NCBI RefSeq assembly: GCF_041449215.1
Contig: NZ_JBGNFV010000001.1
Coordinates: 3,923,001 to 3,987,000, forward strand
Direction of reading: 5' to 3'
Length of the DNA: 64,000 nt
From: Roseivirga sp. BDSF3-8
GTDB taxonomy: Bacteria; Bacteroidota; Bacteroidia; Cytophagales; Cyclobacteriaceae
The first letter of the stretch is position 1. Each line of letters starts with the position of its first letter. The position numbers were made by a program, and so were the translations under genes. The notes under the pieces were generated by a model, which saw only the letters and a program-made list of their open reading frames with translations, made no database searches and was not told the DNA's origin. Positions 45,416-53,489 of the stretch are shown piece by piece.

Positions 45416-46605
45416 ATGAGATATACTTACCCCTTCCTTTTCACCTTTCTATCTGCCATACTATTACACTTTACATGCCTGGCGCAGGATATAGAGCGGC
45501 TGGATGGCTCCACAATAAGTCCGGAGGCACTTACGGAAAAAGTAAAAAGCCTGACTGAGGCGGGTGAAGTGCATGGCCTTGCCCTTGCCGTATTTAATAA
45601 TGATGAAGCAGTATATACAAAAACCTTTGGGTACCGTGATCTTGCCAAAGGCTGGCCACTGAATCTGAATACTAATATGTACGGAGCTTCTCTTAGTAAG
45701 GCCGTATTTGCCGTATTGGTGATGAAGCTGGTAGAAGAGGAGGTGCTTGACCTGGATACGCCACTGCAAAGCTATTTGCCCAAAAAGATATACGAGTATG
45801 AGCCCCAGACCCGTTGGCACGATCACTATGGAGACCTGAAAGATGATAGCCTGTACCACAAGATCACGGCCCGTATGGCCCTGGCCCATACCAGTGGCTT
45901 TCCTAACTGGCGCTTTTATGAAGAAGACAAGAAACTGCGCGTAAAGCAGGAGCCGGGTAGTGGCTACCTATATTCCGGCGAAGGCATGGTGTACCTGCAG
46001 GTGGTGATAGAAAAGATGACCGGCCGCGGGCTGGAAGAGTTGGCTCAGGAAAAGGTGTTCGAACCTTTGGGAATGGAGAATTCAGCTTACCAATGGGAAG
46101 ACCGCTGGAAAGCCGAATTTGCCCGCGGGCACAATACGAAAGGCGAAGGCTATGGTAAAGATATTGACAACGAACCCCGCGCGCCCAGCACCCTGGAGAC
46201 TACAGCATCAGACTATGTCCTTTTATGGAGGCCGTCTTACAGGGGAAGTTGATTTCAGAAGCTTCCTACAACGAAATTTTCAGTCCGCAGGTAAGGATCA
46301 GGAGCAAAATCCAATTTGGCCCAGGCTCCCTGGAGGAAACTGATAAATATGACGATATCAACCTCAGTTATGGGCTTGGCTGGGGCTTACTAGACACGCC
46401 TCACGGCCCGGGTGCTTTTAAAGAAGGGCACGGTAATGGTTTTCAGCATTACACCATACTATTCCCCGAAGCAGGAAAAGGCATTATGATGTTGACAAAT
46501 AGCGACAATGGGGAAGGCATCTTTAAAGAACTACTCGAACTTGCCATTGGTGATACCTACACTCCATGGGAGTGGGAAAATTATATACCTTACCAGGAGA
46601 GGTAG
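45416..46605 (+). pseudogene. Beta-lactamase-like serine hydrolase, broken by one lost T
   Basis: The N-terminal part is a clean exported protein: signal peptide (to LAQD), then the serine beta-lactamase/DD-peptidase fold with ASLSKAV (Ser92-x-x-Lys95) and SGYLYSGEGMVYLQ. The frame ends with a premature stop at about 46252 (YVLLWRPSYRGS). From 46225 another frame continues MEAVLQGKLISEASYNEIFS to a stop at 46605 and includes the KEGHGNGF motif. If one T is added to the run of four T at 46221-46224, the two join as TASDYVLFMEAVLQGK without loss. The real length would be about 396 residues. Whether this is a mutation or a sequencing error is open. Confidence 0.9.
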
Positions 46606-46623
46606 TCAAATAAACCACTTTTA

Positions 46624-46827
46624 ATGATCATGAAGCTTAAGTATATTGTATTTGGAGGACTTATTAGCGTATCGCTTGTTATCATAGGAGGGATGCTGAA
46701 AATCCTCCACCTGCCCGGAGCAAACATCGCTTTAGCAGCTGGGGTCATTATGGGAAAAATAGTGCTTCTGCTAGGGCTTATTAAAGTGCTCACCCACAAC
46801 CGGTTTAAAGACATCTTGAATACATGA
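46624..46827 (+). CDS. Small two-helix membrane protein, GldL-like
   Basis: 67 residues with two predicted membrane helices (VFGGLISVSLVIIGGMLKIL and IALAAGVIMGKIVLLLGL) joined by a short HLPGANI loop. The string MLKILHLPGANI resembles the first two helices of GldL, an inner-membrane part of the T9SS motor, but GldL is much longer and has a cytoplasmic domain that is absent here. It begins 18 bases after the broken beta-lactamase gene, and its stop overlaps the next start by 4 bases. A role in signalling or protein stabilisation in the membrane is possible but unknown. Confidence 0.6.
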   Translation: MIMKLKYIVFGGLISVSLVIIGGMLKILHLPGANIALAAGVIMGKIVLLLGLIKVLTHNRFKDILNT

Positions 46828-47082
46828 TTAGCGAAAATAGGGTCAGGTATTTATCATTACTTATCAGCCCCGGCGTGTGTGTAAGCCTGGCTTTGGCTCT
46901 TATATTCCTGAAAACAGCGTTTAATTTTATCCCCTTTGCTATACATCAGGCATTTTTTCACTGACTTAGTAAGTGAAAGCACTTTTATCATTGCATTCCA
47001 TATTCTTTTTTCCGCCGCTCTGGTATTTCCAATCTATCATTTGATAAAAAGCTTGCTTGCATCGCATCATGGACGTAGTTAG
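46824..47082 (+). pseudogene. Small membrane protein gene with a frameshift in a T6 run
   Basis: The ATG at 46824 overlaps the previous stop as ATGA. The first frame gives MISENRVRYLSLLISPGVCV...FIPFAIHQAFFH and stops. From the run of six T at 46953-46958 the other frame continues TDLVSESTFIIAFHILFSAA to a stop at 47082. Together they make a protein of about 85 residues with two or three hydrophobic helices. The coupling with the upstream gene and the intact hydrophobic pattern on both sides of the shift support a real gene that is now broken. Family unknown. Confidence 0.65.
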
Positions 47083-47097
47083 TTTATATAGCTTTTA

Positions 47098-47798
47098 TTA
47101 TCTCACTTCGATCAGGCTATCTAGAAACGCTATGTTCAGTTCTTTCAACTCTACTGTGTCCTGCTGCTCTGAGGCTACGTACAGGTCCTCGCAGCCGGAG
47201 TCGCTGTAATAGCAGATATTGATTTTTTTCAGAAGGGCGTCTAAATCATCAAAAATAACTTCTACCTCCATATGGTTTCTCATAGATTGATGAGTATAGG
47301 TGAGAATCCCATCGTTCCACTTCAGTTTTTTATCATCTTTGTATTGAATGCTTTCACCTCCAAGATTTCCGGAAGACTCTATTTGATTTATTTCGCCATC
47401 TTCATTTCCTAAAAGATATATTATGGCTGTAAAGGTATCATCATTATAGTCTTCGGGCCCCCTTCAAAAGTTAATAAAGCTATTGCATCATCAATACCAT
47501 CACCGTCAAAGTCCGTTTTGATGTAATTAAATCCTTCATCAGTTTCTACAATGTAAAACCCTGGTTCAGTGCCTTCAACTATGGCTTGCTCAAACTCATT
47601 CCATTCTATTACCCGGGACTCGGAAATAGGTTCAGATGAAATGTCTACTGTATCAGCATTTGTAAGGGTAGGAGTTATTTCCTGTGTCACGGTATCCTTG
47701 ACTTTTGCCTCATCTTGGTAAGATGTGCAACCAGGGCTGAAAAAGAAACAAAAAAGAAGTGAAATTAATCCAAATGTAAAACTGAGGTTTACCTGCAT
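47098..47798 (-). pseudogene. Frameshifted paralogue of the neighbouring lipoprotein
   Basis: The 5' part (47798 to 47421) encodes a lipoprotein-type signal peptide with FFFSPGC and a domain containing GFYIVETDEGFNYIKTDFDG. A frameshift at a C5 run (47458-47462 on the plus strand) leads into AIIYLLGNEDGEINQIESSG and, further on, SIQYKDDKKLKWNDGILTY and ICYYSDSGCEDLYVASEQQD, ending at 47098. These stretches match the adjacent intact gene at 47850-48527 closely over the second half, so the two are tandem duplicates. The joined product would be about 230 residues. Confidence 0.85.
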
Positions 47799-47849
47799 AG
47801 TATAGTATGGTTGAGTCTTCCTTACGGGAATTATTGTATGAAGCGCTGA

Positions 47850-48527
47850 TTATTTTAAGCTATCCAAAAGTTCCATATTCAAGGAGTGTAAATCTATTGT
47901 ATCCTGCGATTCAGAGGCTACATATAGGTCTTCACACCCTGAGTCACTGTAATAACAGATGGATACCTTATCAATTATTTTGGTTTTAATATCAATCACC
48001 TTAATGTCAATCTCCATGTGGTTTCTCATGGATTGGTGGATATAGGTTAATACTCCATCGTTCCAAGTTAGTTTTTTATCATCTTTGTACTGAATACTTT
48101 CTCCACCAAGTTCGCCAGAGTAGGATAGCTGCTGTAAATTACCTGCTTTATCTTCCCTAAGAAGAAGAAGAAAAACCTCTGTTTCTGAGGTGTAATTCTG
48201 AGGATTGGCTTCTTTTGTAAGTAGTACCGCAACATCACCATCCTTTCCATCATTATTCAAATCTCCTTTCACATAGTCATAACCTTTTTCAGTTTCAACT
48301 AAATAAAATTCGTAGTCAATAGCCTTAAGTAAAGTGTCAGCAAATTCATCTATAATAGGGAGGGATTCAGTACCTTCAATAGTTATTGAGGATTCTAAAT
48401 CCGTTTCGGTTTGAGCTGTATGTTTAGTGGAATCTACAATAGCTTCTGAATTTTTTGTCTCATTTTGACAGCTATTGAGGCTTAAAAGCATAATAAGAAC
48501 TACAGAGGTATAAAGTTGTAATTTCAT
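47850..48527 (-). CDS. Lipoprotein of unknown function, tandem paralogue
   Basis: 225 residues with a lipoprotein signal peptide MKLQLYTSVVLIMLLSLNSC (Cys20). A low-complexity Thr/Glu/Ser stretch is followed by an FG-GAP-like piece YEFYLVETEKGYDYVKGDLN, then NNDGKDGDVAVLL, which looks like an Asp-rich calcium motif. Further motifs are GELGGESIQYKDDKKLTWND and ICYYSDSGCEDLYVASESQD. No named family is recognised. The same motifs occur in the adjacent broken copy (47098-47798). It probably sits in the periplasm or outer membrane. The 23-base spacing to the large protein gene upstream could place it in the same transcript, possibly as an immunity or partner protein, but that is only speculation. 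Confidence 0.75.
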   Translation of the reverse strand: MKLQLYTSVVLIMLLSLNSCQNETKNSEAIVDSTKHTAQTETDLESSITIEGTESLPIIDEFADTLLKAIDYEFYLVETEKGYDYVKGDLNNDGKDGDVAVLLTKEANPQNYTSETEVFLLLLREDKAGNLQQLSYSGELGGESIQYKDDKKLTWNDGVLTYIHQSMRNHMEIDIKVIDIKTKIIDKVSICYYSDSGCEDLYVASESQDTIDLHSLNMELLDSLK

Positions 48528-48550
48528 ATGGTGAATTGGTTGATGAAATA

Positions 48551-51500
48551 TTATTCATTATTAATACGAATCTGGGATAGATTGTAAGTGCTGCTTTTAA
48601 CTTCATTATCGCCAATATGTAGCTTATTGCTTTTACTGATTCCTGTTCTTTCTTTGAAAGAAGACCCCGGATCAAAATACTTGTAGTACCAGCCTTTACT
48701 GTCTTTTGCTTTACCTACAATTATGATGAAGTGATCTGACGTACCTTCGTTTCGCTGTACGGGACCTTCTTTGCCTTTATCTACAGCTACAAACACTCCT
48801 TTCCCTTTACGCAATTGGCCATCTATGTATTGTATGCCTAGAGTAGCCTGTTTGGTAAAATTCCCGTCCTTGCCGCTCTCTTCCACGAAGGTTTGTATTT
48901 TGGTTTCTTTTCCCTGTGGGGTGGCCCCGGTAAATCCTAACATTTTCTTAGCAGCATCAAAACAACAGACCATATTACCTTTTGTATCATAATCTTTGTC
49001 CTTAGTGAAAAGAGCTTGTTCTTTGGAATCATCCATATCAAACCATTTAGCCTTTCCATCGTATTTGTCGTAAACCTGTTGGATTATCTCACTAGATGCT
49101 TTATGCAGCTCATTAGCATCATCGTAGCCGGTTAGCTCAGTAACATAGTCAATGTATTCTTTTTCCGTATCGCCACTGTAGAAGTTGTAGCCATAACGGA
49201 ACTGGCTTACCCATTGCGAATCGGTAAGCAGGGTCACTTCTTCATGCAGGGGTTCCTCTCCCGAGTAGTTGTTATGCACTTTGGTCATAGACTGTACCGA
49301 TACATCAGTAATGCCTCCTTTACTCACCAGCCCGTCGCCCTGGGCTACGCTCTTTTGATTTCCTGAGCTGTAGGTGGTAGTGGCTCCGTACTTCTGGTAG
49401 CTCTTAATGGCTTCAATTGTTTCCGTAAGCTGGTCATCTTTCACCACAGCATTTGAGGCGACAAGACCGTTCACCGTAGTGATTTCCCCACTACCCGCAG
49501 CCAGATAGCCAAAGGTGACCAGGAAGGACTGGATGAGCTGTACATCCTTTGCCTTATTAGTACCGCCCTTACCCACACTGGCAGATATCTTACTTTCGCT
49601 AAGTTTGGTGACCGCGGCACCTGACTTTGAGGCCTCCGGGGCTACGGTTTGCTGTTCACTGCCAGCATCAGTTATTGCCGTAATCCTGTTGTACTGTTTT
49701 TCCTTTGCTTCAAGGCTAAAGTAGTTGTTTTCAGGAGACAGTGCATCCGCCAGGTCGTCCAATAGTGCCTTGTTATACTGGCCCAGCGTAGCATTATCCG
49801 AGTTGCTGACCATGGCATAGGCCAGGTTATCCTCCGAATTACTGCCAAGCTTTTCCAGGATGGTCTGAATGTGAGGAGCCCCCCCGTTAGAGGCATAGGG
49901 GATCAGTGCTTTACCGAGCTCCACCATGTCTATCTTACCCCCATCATACCGGGTATACAGCGCTTCTACTTTTTGCTTGTAGTCAGGTGTTTCCGCCGCT
50001 TCTTCTGCTTTTGCTGCAGCCTCCTGTTGAGGTCCGTGCAGTAGCTCACGAATCTTGTTATCAAATGCGGCTTCACCGCTAAGATTATACCTGGCTTTAA
50101 AGTCCGCGATAGCCTTCCTGGATTTAGGGCCAGTCTGACCGTCTATCCGGCCATCGTAAAGTCCCTCAGCTTTCAGCACCGTCTGTTTATCGGCAAAGTT
50201 CAGTAGCGTGTCATAATAACTGGCGCCCCCATCGGCAGACTGCAGACGGGTGTAGTGGGCTTTTGCCTTATTGGCAAACTCATCCGCTTTATCCGTCCCG
50301 TTGATTATTCTTCGGGCATTTACCCAGTCAGTCTTATTATCATTAAAGTAGTCGTTAAGTTTTTTCCCGGTAAACATGCCGGTTACCATACCTCTGATCG
50401 TCACCGTGGCAGCTATTTCCGGCACCAGCGCTTTGTCAGGCGTTGCCACCAGGTCTTCACCTGTAAAATCTGAAGCCTTCTTGTAGTTGTTTTCCCAGGT
50501 TAGCTGTACAAAACCCCTTCCATAAAATCCGCTGTCCCAGTACCGGTTTTGCAGACGGATCAACTCCCTCTGCCCCGCTGTCCTGGCGGAAATCTGCCTT
50601 TTTTCCGATTTGGATCTGAAGTTACATTCACCCTCCACCGTAGCCAGTATGTAGGCAAGCTTGCGTTTATCGCCGTCGCCGTGGGTATTCCACATCGAGA
50701 TCAGCAAGGCCACATTTCCGGCGGCACTATTTTTCGCTTTGGCCTCCAGACCACCTTCTTTGTTGCCGGATGGCTCCAGGCCCGCAGCCTGCTGTTCCCG
50801 GCGGGCAGCCTCTGCTTCAGCTTCGCGGCGTCTTCTTTCTTCCTCCGCCCTTCGGCGTGCTTCTTCAGCCTTACGCCTGGCCTCTTCCTCGCGGCGGGCT
50901 ATCTCCTCAGTCTTTATCGTATCCACCTGCTGGTCAAGCTCAGCCAGGGCATTGCCTCCTTTTTCCGTTTCCCCGGCCAACTGCTCACCATCAACGGCCC
51001 CTGTACCACGGGCCAGGTCAATGCTTTGGATAAAGGATTGCACCTCACTGATGATAGCCCCAAACTCCGTCTGCTGGATCTTTATGAGCGCCTGCACATC
51101 ATTTTCAGCCTGCACACTTGTCTTAAAGTTATTTAGCTTACTCACCTGCGCATCCAGTTGGGGTATCAGGCCCTGGTACCGGCTCACGTCTGCTTCCATG
51201 CCTGTGATGCTCCCTTCCACCGAGCTTATCAGAGCACCGTAGTTGGCGATCAACTGGCTATAGGATGCCTGAAAAGCCGCCTGCTGTTCCTCCGAGCCAT
51301 ATTCTTTCAGCGTCTCGGCAGCGGCATCGGACCTTTCGCGGGCATCATTCAGCTTGTCGGACGTCTCGCTGAGCAGCGTGCGGGCCTTCTCCGCATCCGT
51401 ACCCGCCAGTTGCATGGCCTCCTTCGTTTTAGTCAGAACCTCCGTAAGCTGGCTGTTCAGGGCGCCAATTTGCTGGGTTATGCTGCCTTTGATGGCATTT

Positions 51501-51937
51501 ACCTTACCTGTAAGTACCTCCTGGTAGTCCGGAAACCACTTCTCCAGTAGCCGGAAGTACCGTTTACTACCCCACTGATCATCTTTCCGGCCATTCATGC
51601 GCTTCAGGAACTTCTCCACCTTTTTATCAAAGTCCTCCCGCTGGTCCGGGTCAGTGATCAGCTTTCGTTTGGCATCCAGGTAGACAGCAAATTCGCTCTT
51701 GAGGTGGTCCTGTTCCGCCTGTGATATTTCCGAGTAATCAGTGAACAGCGGCGATTCTTCAATTCTGTCAAATAAGCCACCGATCCTATCCCCCAGCGTG
51801 AGGTTATTTACCTGGGAAGAAAGGCTGGAAGATTGTAAGCCCATCATCCGCCCGTTGGCAGGCCGTCGCCGGGCGTGGGCTGACCTCTCCGGTTGGTTCT
51901 GTTTATTTTCTTTTACCTTATCCCCTGGTCCTGACAT
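48551..51937 (-). CDS. Effector-like protein: coiled coil, GH19/lysozyme-like and Cys-protease-like domains
   Basis: A 1128-residue protein without a signal peptide. Residues 1-60 are basic and disordered (MSGPGDKVKENKQNQPERSA). About 60-400 are helical and coiled-coil, including an Arg/Glu/Ala-rich stretch near 345-390. A GH19/lysozyme-like domain follows (about 410-590; GFYGRGFVQLTWENNYKKAS and WVNARRIINGTDKADEFANK), with possible acid Glu in ILATVEGECNF. A peptidoglycan-binding-like motif is at about 595-640 (GLYDGRIDGQTGPKSRKAIA) and another near 800-860. The C-terminus (about 960-1110) has MVCCFDAAKKM (Cys992), SDHFIIIVGKA (His1069) and YFDPGSS (Asp1089), a papain-like C-H-D triad. It lies 15 bases behind the AAA+ ATPase gene. 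Such a layout is typical of injected toxins or effectors. Confidence 0.75.
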   Translation of the reverse strand: MSGPGDKVKENKQNQPERSAHARRRPANGRMMGLQSSSLSSQVNNLTLGDRIGGLFDRIEESPLFTDYSEISQAEQDHLKSEFAVYLDAKRKLITDPDQREDFDKKVEKFLKRMNGRKDDQWGSKRYFRLLEKWFPDYQEVLTGKVNAIKGSITQQIGALNSQLTEVLTKTKEAMQLAGTDAEKARTLLSETSDKLNDARERSDAAAETLKEYGSEEQQAAFQASYSQLIANYGALISSVEGSITGMEADVSRYQGLIPQLDAQVSKLNNFKTSVQAENDVQALIKIQQTEFGAIISEVQSFIQSIDLARGTGAVDGEQLAGETEKGGNALAELDQQVDTIKTEEIARREEEARRKAEEARRRAEEERRRREAEAEAARREQQAAGLEPSGNKEGGLEAKAKNSAAGNVALLISMWNTHGDGDKRKLAYILATVEGECNFRSKSEKRQISARTAGQRELIRLQNRYWDSGFYGRGFVQLTWENNYKKASDFTGEDLVATPDKALVPEIAATVTIRGMVTGMFTGKKLNDYFNDNKTDWVNARRIINGTDKADEFANKAKAHYTRLQSADGGASYYDTLLNFADKQTVLKAEGLYDGRIDGQTGPKSRKAIADFKARYNLSGEAAFDNKIRELLHGPQQEAAAKAEEAAETPDYKQKVEALYTRYDGGKIDMVELGKALIPYASNGGAPHIQTILEKLGSNSEDNLAYAMVSNSDNATLGQYNKALLDDLADALSPENNYFSLEAKEKQYNRITAITDAGSEQQTVAPEASKSGAAVTKLSESKISASVGKGGTNKAKDVQLIQSFLVTFGYLAAGSGEITTVNGLVASNAVVKDDQLTETIEAIKSYQKYGATTTYSSGNQKSVAQGDGLVSKGGITDVSVQSMTKVHNNYSGEEPLHEEVTLLTDSQWVSQFRYGYNFYSGDTEKEYIDYVTELTGYDDANELHKASSEIIQQVYDKYDGKAKWFDMDDSKEQALFTKDKDYDTKGNMVCCFDAAKKMLGFTGATPQGKETKIQTFVEESGKDGNFTKQATLGIQYIDGQLRKGKGVFVAVDKGKEGPVQRNEGTSDHFIIIVGKAKDSKGWYYKYFDPGSSFKERTGISKSNKLHIGDNEVKSSTYNLSQIRINNE

Positions 51938-51952
51938 GGCTTTGCTACAGCG

Positions 51953-53293
51953 TTAGATGGCTTTTCCTTTTTTTCTCAGCTCTTTAAGTACCGCATTGGT
52001 AAATACCTCATCAGATACAGTACTTACATTTTCGTGCAGACACATCATGGCACAGTAATGCAGTACATTATTTATTTCCGCACCCGACAGCTCGTACTTT
52101 TGGGCTACCCGTTTCATCATCTCCATGTCCTCTATTTGGTATTTCTTTTCAAAAGCACGCTTGAACAGCTCCAGGCGGAGAGACCTGTCCGGCATGCTGA
52201 ACTGTATCATGGATTGAAACCTGCGCGAGAAAGCGCTATCGATGTTTTCCTTAAAGTTACTGGAGAGAATAACCAGGCCGTTAAAGTCTTCAATGCGCTG
52301 CAGCAGGTAGGAGACCTCCTGGTTCGCATACCGGTCATTGGATGAGTTTACCTGCGTTCTTTTACCGAATAACGCGTCCGCCTCATCAAAGAATAATATC
52401 CATTTTTTGTTCTCAGCCTTATCAAAAATAAGGGACAAGTTCTTTTCCGTCTCACCTATGTACTTGCTCACCACCATAGACAGGTCTATGCGGTACACCG
52501 GTAGTCCCGCCTCTTTTCCCAACAGGCAGGCGGCCATCGTCTTACCCGTTCCTGATGGCCCGAAGAATAGCGCCCTGTATCCCTTTTTCGTCTTTTTGCT
52601 TACCACCTCGTCCTTCGCCAGCCGTTCCCGCTCCTTCAGCCAGATATTGATCTCTTCCAGAGCAAAGCGCGTGTCACTGGGTACCACCAGGTCCTCCCAA
52701 TCCTCGCGCGTCTGTACAAGCTGAGCCGGAAAGGTTTTGCTAAACTGAGGCCGGTAAGGCTGATTCAACACCAGTATGTTATAGAACTCCTCATTTAGCC
52801 TAAAAGCACTCAGCAGACGATTATGCGTCCGGGAGGTCAGGATATTAATCACCCCCATAGACCACAGAGGGTGTGTTTCATTAAGTACATTGGTAAGCAA
52901 CCGTGTCCGTGTACCTATATCGTTACCCGCCACCACAAACAAGACTGTTTGCAATGTAGGAACGAAGCCAAACTGGCTCTCACTTTGTATGCCACCAAGA
53001 GTATCCAGGCCATAGCCGCTTTGTAAGGCCTTAGTAAAAGGCTCATGCAGGGAAGGAGCCAGGTAAGGAGAGAGGGCAAAAATGATGACCAGCCGTTCAG
53101 CAATTAGTGATGCGGCATCAGTAAAGTCAGTTTCTTCTCTGAATCCCTTTAGCAGATCACCAAAAGGGGTGTGTGCAGGCCATGGCTGCGGTAAAAATTC
53201 CTCCAATGCCGGTGGGGTAGCCTGTGAGGTTTGTGTCTCCTCAAGTCTCTTTGCGATCAGCTTTTTCGCCCACTCTATTTCCAATTCTATCAT
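51953..53293 (-). CDS. AAA+ ATPase of contractile-injection-system type
   Basis: 446 residues. The N-terminal half (about 1-210) has no standard fold, with PFGDLLKGFREETDF and FALSPYLAPSLHEPFTKALQ. The AAA+ core has Walker A GPSGTGKT (245-252), Walker B ILFFDEADALFG (299-310), sensor LSSNFKENIDSAF and the Arg finger SRRF (356-359). Proteins with this unusual N-terminal part plus AAA+ core are found in gene clusters of extracellular contractile injection systems (Afp15/PVC15-type) and related phage-tail-like particles, where they act in assembly or loading. This is recognition by pattern, not by search. No tail, sheath or baseplate gene lies in the window; the only neighbour is the large effector-like gene. 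Confidence 0.7.
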   Translation of the reverse strand: MIELEIEWAKKLIAKRLEETQTSQATPPALEEFLPQPWPAHTPFGDLLKGFREETDFTDAASLIAERLVIIFALSPYLAPSLHEPFTKALQSGYGLDTLGGIQSESQFGFVPTLQTVLFVVAGNDIGTRTRLLTNVLNETHPLWSMGVINILTSRTHNRLLSAFRLNEEFYNILVLNQPYRPQFSKTFPAQLVQTREDWEDLVVPSDTRFALEEINIWLKERERLAKDEVVSKKTKKGYRALFFGPSGTGKTMAACLLGKEAGLPVYRIDLSMVVSKYIGETEKNLSLIFDKAENKKWILFFDEADALFGKRTQVNSSNDRYANQEVSYLLQRIEDFNGLVILSSNFKENIDSAFSRRFQSMIQFSMPDRSLRLELFKRAFEKKYQIEDMEMMKRVAQKYELSGAEINNVLHYCAMMCLHENVSTVSDEVFTNAVLKELRKKGKAI

Positions 53294-53489
53294 AAACTGG
53301 TCTTGCCGCTTCCGGCATCGGAAGCATGGTCATTTTACATTACAGAAATGCAAGTGAAAGATTTAGTAGCCAGCAAATTAATAAAACGCCATGGTACTTT
53401 TCCGTCCAGGTAAGTTATGCATGGATTTTAACTCAATATTTGCTTACCCTATTTCTTCGTATATTTTGCCCGGAACCAAACCCGAAGAT

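Noticed and set aside
48551-53293. A complete contractile injection system
   Set aside because: No tail tube, sheath, baseplate or spike gene is visible; only the ATPase and one effector-like protein.
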